The position numbers were made by a program, and so were the translations under genes. The notes under the pieces were generated by a model. That model ran no database searches. It saw only the letters and a list, made by a program, of their open reading frames with translations, and was not told the DNA's origin. A stretch of DNA of 64,000 bases from Salipiger pentaromativorans. GTDB taxonomy: Bacteria; Pseudomonadota; Alphaproteobacteria; Rhodobacterales; Rhodobacteraceae. Location: NCBI RefSeq assembly GCF_024721115.1, contig NZ_JAMDHK010000016.1:70523-134522 (forward strand), read 5' to 3'. Shown here in pieces: positions 7,010 through 15,867 of the stretch; the first letter of the stretch is position 1; each line of letters begins with the position of its first letter.

Positions 7010-8788
7010 ATGACCAATGCCGAGGCACGGCGCCTGCGCCCGATGGGGCTGGCGGCGCGGATGATCCTGTTTCTGACACTGGCGCTGGTGCCGATCGGCG
7101 TGGTGGCCTATTTCCAGACCGCCAAGCTGCAGCACGAGACGCGGCTGCGCTCGCAGCTTTCGCTGGTGGCGCTGACCGAGGCCGCCGCCGTGGGAGAGCG
7201 CGAGACGGTGCTGCGGGCCCAGGGCGGCGCGCAGGCGCTTGGGGCGACGCTGGCGCAGGAGCTGAACGAGATCGACGATCTCGAGGAATGCTCGGCGCGG
7301 CTGTCGGCCTATCTTGCCGCCTCGCCGGGCTATTCCTTTGCCGCGCTCTTCACCGCCGACGGGCGCATTCCCTGTTCCTCGGCGGGCGCCTCGCTCGATG
7401 TCTCGGAATTCCCGCGCTTGCAGGCGCTCAAGGAAACGCCGGGCGCCACTGCGTGGCTCAACCGCTCCGCGCCGATCAGCAAGCGCTCGGTCATCGTCGT
7501 GGCCGAACCCTATTTCCTGGGCGGTGAGCTGGCGGGCCATGTGCTGCTGTCGGTGCCCTCGGCGCTGCTGCCGCGCGGCCAGAAGGCCGATGTGCCCGCC
7601 GAGTTCGAGGATCTCGTCACCATCAACGAGCATGGCGAGATCCTGTCCTCGCGCGAGGGGGGGGACCGGGTGGCGGGGCTGCTGCCGGCGGATCTGGATC
7701 TGGCCAGCCTGGTCGGCGCCCGGGCGCAGAGCTTTGCGGCGCGCAGCGCCGATGGCACGACGCGGGTCTATGCGGCGGCGCCGCTGGTGCCGGGCATGGT
7801 GCATGCGCTGGGGATCTGGAGCCGCGACAATGCCGAGGCGCAGGCGATCACGGTGAGCGGGCTGGCCAAGGCGCTGCCGCTACTGATGTGGGGCGCCTCG
7901 GTGATCGTGGCTTTCCTGGCGGTCAACCGTCTGGTGATCCGCCATATCCAGCGCCTGTCGCGGCGCATGCGCAGCTTTGCGCGGTCGCGCCGGCTGCCCG
8001 ATCAGGGCGACCAGCACGAGATGCCCGCCGAGCTTGCCGAGATGGAGGACGACTTCCTTGCCATGGCCGAGGCGATCCTTCGCGACGAGGCGCAGCAGGA
8101 AAACGCGCTTCGGGAAAAGACCATTCTTCTCAAGGAAGTGCATCACAGAGTTAAGAACAATCTTCAGCTTATCTCCTCGATCATGAACATGCAGATCCGG
8201 CAGGCGCGCGAGGCCGAGACGCGGCTGGTTCTGCACCGGATCCAGGACCGGATCCGCAGTCTCGCCACGATCCACCGCAATCTCTATCAGACCGAGGATC
8301 TGGGCCATGTGGATGCGGGGCGGCTGCTGGCCGATCTGGTGCAGCAGATGGCGCAGATGACCGAAGTGAGCGGCCGGCCGGTCAAGGTCGAGACCGATCT
8401 GGCGCCGCTCGAGGCGGTGCCGGATCAGGCGGTGCCGCTGTCGCTGCTGACCGCCGAGGCGCTGACCAATGCGATGAAATACGCCGCGCCGCCCGAGGGC
8501 GCCAAGGCCGCGCGGGTCTCGGTGCGGTTCCAGCGCGACGAGGAAGGCCGTGCGGTGCTCGAGATCTCCAACACCGCCGCGCGTCACGGGACCGCCGATC
8601 CGGAGATGGCGGGCGAACCCGCCGGGCTCGGCTCGCGTTTGATCCAGGCCTTTGCGACGCAGCTCGGCGGGTCGTTGGAGCAGGGGATGGCGCAGGGGCT
8701 GTACCGGGTCCGGGTGGCCTTTGCCCTGAAGGAATTCGAACCGGACGAAACCACGCCCACGAAGGTGCCCGATGTCCCCGACTTCTAA
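7010..8788 (+). CDS. Membrane sensor histidine kinase, HisKA_2 family (PhyK-type)
   Basis: Likely phosphodonor of PhyR (592 aa). Residues 12-34 form a membrane helix, followed by a roughly 240-residue periplasmic sensing region, a second helix near 285-305 and a HAMP-like linker. The HisKA_2 dimerisation motif LLKEVHHRVKNNLQLI places the phospho-acceptor at His378/379. The HATPase domain follows (EALTNAMKYA near 486-495; GLGSRLI near 538-544). The ATG at 7010 is preferred; an in-frame GTG lies 8 codons upstream. It ends 17 bases inside the next gene, forming one operon with nepR-ecfG. The PhyR partnership is inferred from location and kinase class. Confidence 0.88.
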   Translation: MTNAEARRLRPMGLAARMILFLTLALVPIGVVAYFQTAKLQHETRLRSQLSLVALTEAAAVGERETVLRAQGGAQALGATLAQELNEIDDLEECSARLSAYLAASPGYSFAALFTADGRIPCSSAGASLDVSEFPRLQALKETPGATAWLNRSAPISKRSVIVVAEPYFLGGELAGHVLLSVPSALLPRGQKADVPAEFEDLVTINEHGEILSSREGGDRVAGLLPADLDLASLVGARAQSFAARSADGTTRVYAAAPLVPGMVHALGIWSRDNAEAQAITVSGLAKALPLLMWGASVIVAFLAVNRLVIRHIQRLSRRMRSFARSRRLPDQGDQHEMPAELAEMEDDFLAMAEAILRDEAQQENALREKTILLKEVHHRVKNNLQLISSIMNMQIRQAREAETRLVLHRIQDRIRSLATIHRNLYQTEDLGHVDAGRLLADLVQQMAQMTEVSGRPVKVETDLAPLEAVPDQAVPLSLLTAEALTNAMKYAAPPEGAKAARVSVRFQRDEEGRAVLEISNTAARHGTADPEMAGEPAGLGSRLIQAFATQLGGSLEQGMAQGLYRVRVAFALKEFEPDETTPTKVPDVPDF

Positions 8789-9740
8789 TCCACCGCCGCT
8801 TTTGCCGCTGCCGCGTCCGCTGACCGCAGAGGGCCGCCCGCGCCGCGTCGGCATCGAGATCGAGTTCTCGGGCTTGACCGAAGAACATGCGGCGGGGCTG
8901 CTGGCGGGCCGTCTGGGCGGCAATGCCCGCGAGGAGGCGCCCGGACGCTGGAAGGTCCTCGGCAGCGCGCTGGGGGATTTCGAGATCTATCTCGACAGCC
9001 GTCCGCTGCAAAAGCTCGAACACGAGGGGCTGGGGCGGCAGCTTCGCGATCTGGCCCGCAGCGTGGTGCCGCTCGAGATCGTCAGCACCCCGCTCGAGGT
9101 GGCGCAGATCGCCGCGCTCGACAAGGCGCTGCGCACGCTGGCGCTGGCCGGGGCGACGGGCACCAGCGGCGGCGTGCTGCTGGGCTTCGGCGTGCATTTC
9201 AACCCCGAGGCGGTGTCTCTGAGCCATGCGGACATCGCACCGGTGCTCACCGCCTATGCGCTGATCGAGGATCATCTGCGCCGCGTCGCCGGGATAGATA
9301 TGTCGCGCCGGCTGCTGCCCTGGGTCGATCCGTATCCGCGCGCGCTGGTCGACCGGCTGGCGGCGCCGGATGCGCCGGGCGACATGCGGCGGCTGATCGA
9401 CACCTATCTGGAGCATGCGCCGTCGCGCAATCACGGGCTCGACATGCTCTGCCTCTTCGCCCGGATCGACCGCACCCGCGTCGCGCGGGTGATGGATATG
9501 GAGCAGATTTCAGCGCGGCCCACCTATCACTGGCGGCTGCCCGATTGCCGCATCGACGAACCGAACTGGTCGCTGGCGGGGGAATGGAACCGCTGGGTTC
9601 TGGTCGAACGGGTGGCCGGGAATCCGGCGTTGCTGGAGCGGCTCAAATCCGCGTGGCGGGAGCATCGCGCCTCCTTCACCACGATCCGTGCGGATTGGGC
9701 CTGGCGGGTGCAGGAGCTGCTGCTGGAGGCGGGATTGTGA
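8772..9740 (+). CDS. Amidoligase family protein (ATP-grasp-like COOH-NH2 ligase)
   Basis: Predicted ligase of 322 aa forming amide bonds between carboxylates and amines, from the Amidoligase_2 family related to glutamine synthetase and glutamate-cysteine ligases. Visible family motifs are GIEIEF (residues 27-32, metal/ATP acidic pair), LEIVSTPLE (101-109) and GFGVHFNPE (138-146), with a C-terminal half rich in conserved arginines (DLLCLFAR-like DMLCLFARIDRTRVARV). No signal peptide. It overlaps the kinase upstream by 17 bases and the amidotransferase-like hydrolase downstream by 4 bases. Substrate unknown. Such ligases are known to travel with class-I amidotransferase-fold peptidases, as here. 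Confidence 0.85.
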   Translation: MSPTSNPPPLLPLPRPLTAEGRPRRVGIEIEFSGLTEEHAAGLLAGRLGGNAREEAPGRWKVLGSALGDFEIYLDSRPLQKLEHEGLGRQLRDLARSVVPLEIVSTPLEVAQIAALDKALRTLALAGATGTSGGVLLGFGVHFNPEAVSLSHADIAPVLTAYALIEDHLRRVAGIDMSRRLLPWVDPYPRALVDRLAAPDAPGDMRRLIDTYLEHAPSRNHGLDMLCLFARIDRTRVARVMDMEQISARPTYHWRLPDCRIDEPNWSLAGEWNRWVLVERVAGNPALLERLKSAWREHRASFTTIRADWAWRVQELLLEAGL

Positions 9741-10468
9741 GACCGGTGATCGGGGTGACCGTCTCGCGCCGCTCGGGCTGGCGCGTGTTCCCGCTCATGG
9801 CGCTGGCGATCCGGCTGGCCGGCGGGCGGGCGCTGCGCTGGCAGGCGGGCTACCGCAGGGTCGATCTGAGCGCGGTCGACGGGGTGGTGATCGGCGGCGG
9901 CGACGACATCGCGCCCACGCTTTACGGTGGCGAGCTGCGGGTGGGGGTGCGGCTCGACCCGGCGCGCGACGCGCTGGAACAGGAGGTGCTGCGCGGCGCC
10001 TTCGAACGGCGGTTGCCGATCCTGGGGATCTGCCGCGGCTCGCAGATGCTGAACGTGGTGCTGGGCGGCACGCTGCATCAGGACGCCTATCAGGTCTATG
10101 CGTCGCGCAATATCCGCACCATCCTGCCGCGCAAGCGGGTGCGGATCGGCTCCGAGACGCTGCTGGCGCATTCGGCGCGCACCGATTGCCTGTATGTGAA
10201 CGCCCTGCACAGCCAGGCGGTGGACCGTCTGGGCGAGGGGTTGCGGGTGGCGGCGCGTGACGAGGGCGGCATGGTGCAGGCCATCGAACGGGTGACCGAC
10301 CCCTTCGCCCTGGGGGTGCAATGGCATCCCGAGCATCTGATCTATCGCCGCGCGCACCGGCGGCTGTTCCGGTCGCTGGTGGCCGCGGCGCGGGCCGGGC
10401 GCAACAACGCGGCCCAGCTTCCCGCCGCCGAGGCCGAAGCAGAGGCGCGCGCGGCGCTCTGGAACTGA
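9737..10468 (+). CDS. Class-I glutamine amidotransferase-like gamma-glutamyl hydrolase (peptidase C26)
   Basis: Predicted cysteine hydrolase of 243 aa cutting gamma-glutamyl or similar amide bonds. The triad is complete: Cys99 in the nucleophile elbow LGICRGSQ, then His197 and Glu199 in GVQWHPEH. Also present are the oxyanion region GGGDDIAPTLY (53-63) and the NALHSQAVD block. It starts with GTG at 9737 overlapping the amidoligase stop (GTGA). Pairing with an amidoligase suggests one enzyme makes, and the other removes or edits, a peptide-like conjugate. PuuD-like polyamine catabolism is an alternative, but no other puu genes are nearby. Confidence 0.87.
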   Translation: MRPVIGVTVSRRSGWRVFPLMALAIRLAGGRALRWQAGYRRVDLSAVDGVVIGGGDDIAPTLYGGELRVGVRLDPARDALEQEVLRGAFERRLPILGICRGSQMLNVVLGGTLHQDAYQVYASRNIRTILPRKRVRIGSETLLAHSARTDCLYVNALHSQAVDRLGEGLRVAARDEGGMVQAIERVTDPFALGVQWHPEHLIYRRAHRRLFRSLVAAARAGRNNAAQLPAAEAEAEARAALWN

Positions 10469-10543
10469 GCAGGGCGGTCTTTGCGCCGACCGCATCGGGT
10501 TCCACGGTTTCCTGAAAAATCCGCGGCTGCGGCAAAATGTTCC

Positions 10544-10568
10544 GGAACTTCTGCCGGGACCCTCGGTT
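10544..10568 (+). promoter_or_regulatory. Candidate EcfG promoter of the 34-residue membrane protein
   Basis: GGAAC at 10544-10548, 16 bases, then GGTT at 10565-10568 (consensus CGTT, one mismatch). It is about 30 bases before the small gene at 10599, giving a plausible short leader. Confidence 0.45.
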
Positions 10569-10598
10569 GTGTTTGTGAACGCAGTCAAGGAGGCCGCC

Positions 10599-10703
10599 AT
10601 GTCCACCGATATCTTTATCGCAGGGTTGGCCGCACTCACGGTGATCGCAGTGGTGATCTTTGCGCTGACCAGCGCACGGGATCGCGACGAGGATTCCCGC
10701 TGA
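10599..10703 (+). CDS. Small single-helix membrane protein (34 aa)
   Basis: One membrane helix (FIAGLAALTVIAVVIFAL) and a charged tail (ARDRDEDSR). A strong CAAGGAGG ribosome site sits 7 bases before the ATG, and an EcfG-like motif precedes it. I do not recognise the family. The good translation signal, the tight promoter spacing and the position at the end of the stress island support it being real. Confidence 0.6.
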   Translation: MSTDIFIAGLAALTVIAVVIFALTSARDRDEDSR

Positions 10704-10849
10704 ACGGGGTGGACCGATCCAATCCGGCGGGCAGGGCAGTCGGCGGGACCGCCGCCCTGAACCGCCATCGCTGCAAGGGCGCCGGCCGGCAAGGATGCCC
10801 GGCTGGCGCCCGTGCCTCCTTCGCGCGCTTTTCCTGAAAAATGCTCAAA

Positions 10850-10875
10850 GACCGGTCGCGGTCTGCGGTTTTTTG
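10850..10875 (+). terminator. Weak intrinsic terminator
   Basis: 5-bp stem GACCG/CGGTC (10850-10854 with 10859-10863) followed by TGCGG and a T-run. It could end transcripts of the stress island before the iron block. Confidence 0.35.
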
Positions 10876-10890
10876 TGGCCGTCATAAAGG

Positions 10891-10905
10891 TGACTTAAAT
10901 TGTCA
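10891..10905 (+). promoter_or_regulatory. Iron-responsive operator candidate (TGA-N9-TCA)
   Basis: TGACTTAAATTGTCA fits the TGA-N9-TCA core described for RirA iron boxes in alphaproteobacteria. It is immediately upstream of a TTGACT word and about 100 bases before the hemP operon. Regulator identity is inferred; Irr or an IscR-like protein could act instead. Confidence 0.4.
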
Positions 10906-11004
10906 GGTTGACTTTTCCGATTCTTTTGCTCAGTTATGAGGGCATCCAGCCACCCTGCAACGACGACGGGGCAGCCCGATATGAACCGATCATGGAGGCT
11001 GACG

Positions 11005-11154
11005 ATGACCGAAAACCGAACCCGCGCTCAGGGCGCTGCCCCGCGCCGCGACAGCGACGACCTGATTAACCTGGTGCTGGCCGGCCTCTGGCCGAACGAT
11101 GCCGGACTGGAGGCCCTGCTCGACCGGATCGAAGCGCGGGGAGCGGGGCGATGA
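11005..11154 (+). CDS. Small protein of unknown function upstream of hemP
   Basis: 49 aa starting at the ATG at 11005, 6 bases after a GGAGG site (10994-10998). In-frame ATGs at 10936 and 10981 have poorer sites. The body is polar, then DLINLVLAGLWPNDAGLEALLDRIEARGAGR. No recognised domain. Its stop overlaps the hemP start (ATGATG), suggesting coupled translation and a shared iron-linked role. Confidence 0.55.
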   Translation: MTENRTRAQGAAPRRDSDDLINLVLAGLWPNDAGLEALLDRIEARGAGR

Positions 11155-11312
11155 TGGAGTCGAAACTGAACGCCGATACCGCCGTGCCCGCCATCCCGCG
11201 CCATGAGGCGCGCGCGCTGACAGGGGGCGGAAACATTGCCGAAATCGACCTGGACGGGCAGGTCTATACATTGCGCATCACCAAAGCGGGCAAGCTGATC
11301 CTGACCAAGTGA
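11151..11312 (+). CDS. hemP: Hemin uptake protein HemP
   Basis: 53 aa with the family's C-terminal signature: IDLDGQVYTLRITKAGKLILTK, ending right at the stop. HemP proteins accompany heme-uptake operons and in some bacteria act as regulators of the heme receptor. Either of two adjacent ATGs (11151, 11154) could start it. No heme receptor genes follow; the next gene is an imelysin-type iron protein. Confidence 0.85.
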   Translation: MMESKLNADTAVPAIPRHEARALTGGGNIAEIDLDGQVYTLRITKAGKLILTK

Positions 11313-11361
11313 CACCATCGTCAGCCACCCCAAGACCACGACACGCCAACGAGGACTCTTT

Positions 11362-12618
11362 ATGAAACGTGCCACTTCAACCGCTCTCGCGCTGCTTCTG
11401 GCCACGCCGGCCCTGGCCGCGACCGACAAGGCGGCGGTGCTCGACACCTATGCCGACATCGCTCTGGCCGGCTACGAGGACAGCCTGACCACTGCGAAAG
11501 CGTTGCAGGAGGCGGTTGCGGCGCTGATCGCCAGCCCGTCGGAAGAGACGCTCGCTGCCGCCCGGAGCGCCTGGCTCGCCGCGCGCAACCCCTATCAGCA
11601 GACCGAGGTCTTCCGCTTCGGCAATCCGATCGTGGACGATTGGGAGGGCAAGGTGAATGCCTGGCCGCTGGACGAGGGGCTCATCGACTATGTCGACGGC
11701 TCCTATATGGAGAGCGACGAGAACGAATATGCGGCGCTGAACATCATCGCCAACCCGCAGGTGACGCTGGCGGGGCAGGCGGTGGATGCCACAGAGATCA
11801 CGCCGGAACTGATCGCCGACACGCTGAACGAGGCCGACGGGATCGAAACCAATGTGGCGCGCGGCTATCACGCCATCGAGTTCCTGCTCTGGGGGCAGGA
11901 TCTGAACGGCACCGGCCCGGGCGCGGGCGACCGTCCCTATACCGATTACGCCAGCGGCGACGCCTGCACCGGCGGCAATTGCGACCGCCGTGCCGATTAC
12001 CTGAAGGCCGCCACCGACCTGCTGGTCTCGGATCTCGAGGAGATGGTTGCCGCCTGGGGCGCGGAAGGCGATGCGCGCGAGACCGTGACCGCCGACGAGA
12101 ACGCGGGCATCACCGCGATCCTCACCGGCATGGGCTCGCTGTCCTATGGCGAGCAGGCGGGCGAGCGGATGCGGCTGGGCCTGATGCTGAACGACCCCGA
12201 GGAAGAGCATGACTGCTTTTCGGACAACACCCACAACTCGCATTACTATGACGGCAAGGGCATCCAGAACGTCTATCTGGGCAGCTACACCCGCATCGAC
12301 GGCAGCGCCGTCGAAGGGCCCTCGCTGAGCGCGCTGGTGGCCGAGACCGATCCGGCGCTCGACGCCGAGATGACCGCCAAGCTGGACACCACCATGGAAA
12401 AGCTCGGCGCCATCAAGACGGCGGCCGAAGGCGGGTTCGCCTATGACCAGATGCTGGCACCGGGCGATGAGAAGGGCGAAGAACTGGTGATGGGCGGCGT
12501 GGATGCGCTGATCGACCAGACCCGCACCATCGAGCGCATCGTTTCGGCGCTCGACCTCGGCGGGATCGACTTCGAAGGCTCCGACAGCCTCGACAACCCC
12601 GGCTCCGTCTTCCAGTAA
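11362..12618 (+). CDS. Imelysin-family iron-regulated periplasmic protein (IrpA-like)
   Basis: Secreted imelysin (peptidase M75 fold) protein of 418 aa. Signal peptide MKRATSTALALLLATPALA. The GxHxxE motif of the family is seen as GYHAIEFLLWGQD near residues 168-180, and the paired helical bundles (RSAWLAARNPYQQTEVFRFGNPIVDDWEGKVNAWPLD) match IrpA-type members. A cysteine pair (DACTGGNCD) and DCFSDNTHNSHYYD are typical. Imelysins bind iron or heme rather than act as proven peptidases. It heads a tightly packed iron operon. Confidence 0.9.
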   Translation: MKRATSTALALLLATPALAATDKAAVLDTYADIALAGYEDSLTTAKALQEAVAALIASPSEETLAAARSAWLAARNPYQQTEVFRFGNPIVDDWEGKVNAWPLDEGLIDYVDGSYMESDENEYAALNIIANPQVTLAGQAVDATEITPELIADTLNEADGIETNVARGYHAIEFLLWGQDLNGTGPGAGDRPYTDYASGDACTGGNCDRRADYLKAATDLLVSDLEEMVAAWGAEGDARETVTADENAGITAILTGMGSLSYGEQAGERMRLGLMLNDPEEEHDCFSDNTHNSHYYDGKGIQNVYLGSYTRIDGSAVEGPSLSALVAETDPALDAEMTAKLDTTMEKLGAIKTAAEGGFAYDQMLAPGDEKGEELVMGGVDALIDQTRTIERIVSALDLGGIDFEGSDSLDNPGSVFQ

Positions 12619-12632
12619 CGCGAGAGACCGAG

Positions 12633-12929
12633 ATGATCGTCTGCCATTGTCAGGGTATCACCGATCACGACATTCACGCGGCCATCGACTGGATGCGCGC
12701 GGCGGACCCGCAGACGATCATCACCCCCGGCAAGATCTATCATGCCCTCGGAAAAGCGGCCGATTGCGGAGGCTGCATGCCGCTTTTCCTGAAAACCATG
12801 CGCACAAATGATAATCTGGAAGTCCCCATGGAACTCCGTGGCCTGAAACGCCCCGGATCAACACAGGAAAAGCGCTATGAAGGGCGACGACACCGTCATC
12901 GACTATCTCAACAAGGCTCTCCGGTCTGA
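12633..12929 (+). CDS. bfd: Bfd-like [2Fe-2S] ferredoxin
   Basis: Bacterioferritin-associated ferredoxin homologue (98 aa), expected to pass electrons to bacterioferritin for iron release. Cluster ligands are Cys4, Cys6, Cys45 and Cys48 (CHC near the N-terminus, CGGC later). It is longer than classical Bfd (about 64 aa). The basic C-terminal tail from residue 82 is encoded over the start of bfr in another frame, giving a 53-base overlap. It lies 14 bases after the imelysin gene. Confidence 0.85.
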   Translation: MIVCHCQGITDHDIHAAIDWMRAADPQTIITPGKIYHALGKAADCGGCMPLFLKTMRTNDNLEVPMELRGLKRPGSTQEKRYEGRRHRHRLSQQGSPV

Positions 12930-13362
12930 ACTGACCGCCGTCAGCCAGTATTGGCTGCACTTCCGGCTTCAGGAGGATTGGGGCTTGGGTCATATGGCCA
13001 AGAAAAGCCGCGAGGAAAGCATCGAGGAGATGCACCACGCGGACAAGCTGATCTCGCGGATCATCTTTCTGGGCGGCCATCCCAACCTGCAAAAGCTCGA
13101 TCCGCTGCGCATCGGCCAGACCCCGAAAGAAACGCTGGAGGCCGATCTCGCCGCCGAGCAGGAGGCGCGCGCGCTTTACAAGGAAGCCCGTGAATACTGC
13201 AATTCCGCCGGCGATTACGTGACGATGAAGCTGTTCGAGGAACTGCTGATCGACGAGGAAGGCCATATCGACTTTCTCGAAACGCAGCTCGAGCTCTACG
13301 GCAAACTTGGAGAGGAACGCTATGCGCTTCTCAATGCCTCGCCGATGGATGAGGCCGAGTAA
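12877..13362 (+). CDS. bfr: Bacterioferritin
   Basis: Iron-storage 24-mer subunit (161 aa, usual length). Ferroxidase ligands Glu18, Glu51 and His54 and the C-terminal DEEGHID motif are in place. Met52 is the conserved heme axial ligand at the subunit interface. The ATG at 12877 has an AGGAAA site within bfd. The 3' end overlaps the next gene by 41 bases. Context shows storage (Bfr) and mobilisation (Bfd) encoded together. Confidence 0.95.
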   Translation: MKGDDTVIDYLNKALRSELTAVSQYWLHFRLQEDWGLGHMAKKSREESIEEMHHADKLISRIIFLGGHPNLQKLDPLRIGQTPKETLEADLAAEQEARALYKEAREYCNSAGDYVTMKLFEELLIDEEGHIDFLETQLELYGKLGEERYALLNASPMDEAE

Positions 13363-14878
13363 CCTGGCACTCTGCGCGGCGCTGCTTTCGGGCGGCGCCG
13401 CGGCAGCGGCCGAGGCGGTGCTGCCGGCGCTCGACGATCCGCATCTGGCCAGCCTGCCGCGCAGCGCCGAAGAGCGGGCCCGGATCGCGGCGGTGACCGC
13501 GCCGGCGCGGGCGTTTTCCGCTCCCGAACCCTTCGAGGCGCGCCCCGCCGGCGCCGCCACCGTGCCCGCGCGTGCCGACGCGCAGGCCTTTGCGCAACCC
13601 TCGGCCAATATGGCGCCGGACCGCCGGATGGATTTCAACCTCGGCGACGCGCTGTTTCAGAAACTGTGGGTCTCGTCCCCGTCCTCGACCCGTGCCTCGG
13701 ACGGGCTGGGGCCGCTTTACAACGCGCGAAGCTGTCTGGGCTGCCATATCCGCGACGGGCGCGGCCATCCGCCCGACGGGGCGGGCGACGATGCGGTCTC
13801 GATGTTCCTGCGCGTCTCGGTGCCCGCCGATCCGCAGGCCGAGATGCCCGCCATCGCCGGCTGGATCGCCACCGCGCCCGATCCGGTCTATGGCGCGCAG
13901 TTGCAGGAGTTCGGCACCGTCGGACACCGGGGCGAGGCGCGGCTGGAGGTGACCTACGAAGAGATCGCGGTGCCGCTCTCGGGCGGCGAGACGGTCTCGC
14001 TGCGCGTGCCGCGTTACCGCGCCACGGATCTCGCCTACGGGCCTCTGGGCGACGGCGCGATGCTGAGCCCGCGCGTGGCGCCGCAGATGATCGGGCTGGG
14101 GCTGCTCGAGGCGATCCCGGCGGAGGATATCCTGGCGGGGGCCGACCCCGAGGATGCCGATGGCGACGGGATTTCCGGCCGCGCCGCGGTGGTCTGGTCG
14201 CTGGAATACGACGCGCCCATGCTGGGCCGCTTCGGCTGGAAGGCGGGGGAGCCCACCGTGCGCGCGCAATCCGCTTCGGCCTTCGCGGGCGACATCGGTA
14301 TCGCGACGCCACTGCACCCGGCGCTTTGGGGCGAGTGCACCGAGGCGCAGGCGGCCTGCCGCGACGCACCCCATGGCGACGACGCGGAGGGTTTTGAGAT
14401 CGGCGTCGAAGGCTTCGACATGGTGAGCTACTACAGCCAGAATCTCGCCGTGCCCGCGCGCCGCGATCTGGAGGATCCGGAGGTGTTGCGCGGCAAGCGG
14501 GTTTTTTACGAGACCGGCTGCACAAGCTGCCACAGGCCGAAATTCGTCACCGCCCGCATGCCCGACCGGCCCGAGCAGAGCTTTCAGCTCATCTGGCCCT
14601 ACAGCGACCTGCTGCTGCACGACATGGGCGAGGGGCTTGCCGATCACCGGCCCGAGGGGCGCGCCACCGGGACCGAATGGCGCACCCCGCCGCTCTGGGG
14701 CATCGGGTTGACCGAACGGGTCTCGGGGCATACCACGTTCCTGCATGACGGCCGCGCGCGGTCGCTCATCGAAGCCATTCTCTGGCATGGCGGGGAGGCG
14801 CAGCCGCATCGCGACGCGGTGATCTCCATGGCGCCTGCGGACCGTGCCGCGCTGATCCAATTTCTGGAAAGTCTCTGA
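13322..14878 (+). CDS. Di-heme DUF1111 protein (thiol-oxidoreductase-like)
   Basis: Periplasmic protein of 518 aa with two c-type heme sites, CLGCH (Cys138-His142) and CTSCH (Cys400-His404). A signal peptide precedes [13 protein letters not shown]1111 proteins resemble di-heme peroxidases and are repeatedly found with imelysins. A role in ferrous/ferric conversion is inferred from context. The ATG at 13322 has an AGAGGA site and sits inside the end of bfr; an in-frame ATG five codons earlier would weaken the signal peptide. Confidence 0.88.
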   Translation: MRFSMPRRWMRPSNLALCAALLSGGAAAAAEAVLPALDDPHLASLPRSAEERARIAAVTAPARAFSAPEPFEARPAGAATVPARADAQAFAQPSANMAPDRRMDFNLGDALFQKLWVSSPSSTRASDGLGPLYNARSCLGCHIRDGRGHPPDGAGDDAVSMFLRVSVPADPQAEMPAIAGWIATAPDPVYGAQLQEFGTVGHRGEARLEVTYEEIAVPLSGGETVSLRVPRYRATDLAYGPLGDGAMLSPRVAPQMIGLGLLEAIPAEDILAGADPEDADGDGISGRAAVVWSLEYDAPMLGRFGWKAGEPTVRAQSASAFAGDIGIATPLHPALWGECTEAQAACRDAPHGDDAEGFEIGVEGFDMVSYYSQNLAVPARRDLEDPEVLRGKRVFYETGCTSCHRPKFVTARMPDRPEQSFQLIWPYSDLLLHDMGEGLADHRPEGRATGTEWRTPPLWGIGLTERVSGHTTFLHDGRARSLIEAILWHGGEAQPHRDAVISMAPADRAALIQFLESL

Positions 14879-14879
14879 G

Positions 14880-15863
14880 ATGCGATATGCTCTTCTGCTC
14901 TGCGCCAGCCTCGCCGCCAGCCACGCTGCGGCCGGGGTCGAGGATGCGCTGACCCATGACATCCTGCCGGGCTTCGCCGGGTTTACGGCGGCCTCGACGG
15001 CGCTTGCCGAGGCCGCCGGCGCGGATTGCACCGCCCCGGCGCTGCGGGCGCCCTGGAACGCCGCCTTCGACGCCTGGACACGGATCGGCGACGTGCGGCT
15101 CGGCCCGTCCGAGACCGGCGCGCTGTCGGTGGTCTTTTGGCCCGATGCGCGCGGCTTTACCCCCAAGACGCTGTCGCGGATGATCTCGGGCGAAGAACCC
15201 GCCGGGCGCGACCTCGAGGCGTTCGCGCATGTGTCGATCGCCGCGCGCGGGCTCTTTGCGCTCGAGCAGATGCTCTATGACGACGCCTTCGCCGGATATG
15301 AGAGCGGCAGCTACGGCTGCGCGCTGGTGCAGACGATGACCGCCGATCTGGCGGCGCAGGCCGGCGCGCTGGAAAGCGGCTGGCGCGACGGGTTCGCGCA
15401 GGTGATCCTCAGCGCCGGAGAGGCGGGGAACGCCACCTATCTCTCGCCGGAAGAGGCGCTGCGCGCGGTCTATACGCAGGTGCTGTCGAGCCTCGAATTC
15501 ACCGCCGACACGCGGCTTGGCCGTCCGCTCGGCACTTTCGAACGCCCACGCCCGACCCGGGCCGAGGCCTGGCGCTCGGGGCGGTCGCTGCGCAATGTGC
15601 TGCTGGATGCGGCGGCGGCCAAGGATCTGGCGGTGGCGCTTGCCGATTGGGAGATGCCCGCGACCGAGGCGGCCATGGACCGGCTGGAACAGGTCGCCGC
15701 GCGTGTGACGGATCCGGCGTTTCAGGATGTCGAGGACCCCGCGGCGCGGCTGCGCGTCGAGATCGTGCAGCAGCATGTGCGGGCCCTGCACGATGCCATC
15801 GAACAGGAACTGGGGCTCCCGCTCGGGCTGACCCCGGGGTTCAATTCGCAGGACGGAGACTGA
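14880..15863 (+). CDS. Second imelysin-family protein
   Basis: 327 aa, secreted (signal peptide MRYALLLCASLAASHAAA). It has the helical pattern of shorter imelysins: WNAAFDAWTRIGDVRLGP, SVVFWPDARG, then ARGLFALEQMLYDD, where the GxHxxE motif of the first imelysin is replaced by a G.FALE-like motif. It starts one base after the DUF1111 stop. It may be the partner of the longer IrpA-like protein, with a different metal-binding state. Confidence 0.85.
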   Translation: MRYALLLCASLAASHAAAGVEDALTHDILPGFAGFTAASTALAEAAGADCTAPALRAPWNAAFDAWTRIGDVRLGPSETGALSVVFWPDARGFTPKTLSRMISGEEPAGRDLEAFAHVSIAARGLFALEQMLYDDAFAGYESGSYGCALVQTMTADLAAQAGALESGWRDGFAQVILSAGEAGNATYLSPEEALRAVYTQVLSSLEFTADTRLGRPLGTFERPRPTRAEAWRSGRSLRNVLLDAAAAKDLAVALADWEMPATEAAMDRLEQVAARVTDPAFQDVEDPAARLRVEIVQQHVRALHDAIEQELGLPLGLTPGFNSQDGD

Positions 15864-15867
15864 TGTC

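Larger units (their letters stand above)
10704..11004. other. Intergenic region before the hemP operon
   Basis: Roughly 300 bases without a supported gene. It holds a weak hairpin with a T-run at 10850-10875 (GACCG/CGGTC stem, then GCGGTTTTTT), an iron-box-like site at 10891-10905, and a TTGACT word at 10908-10913 that could be a -35 element. Confidence 0.4.
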
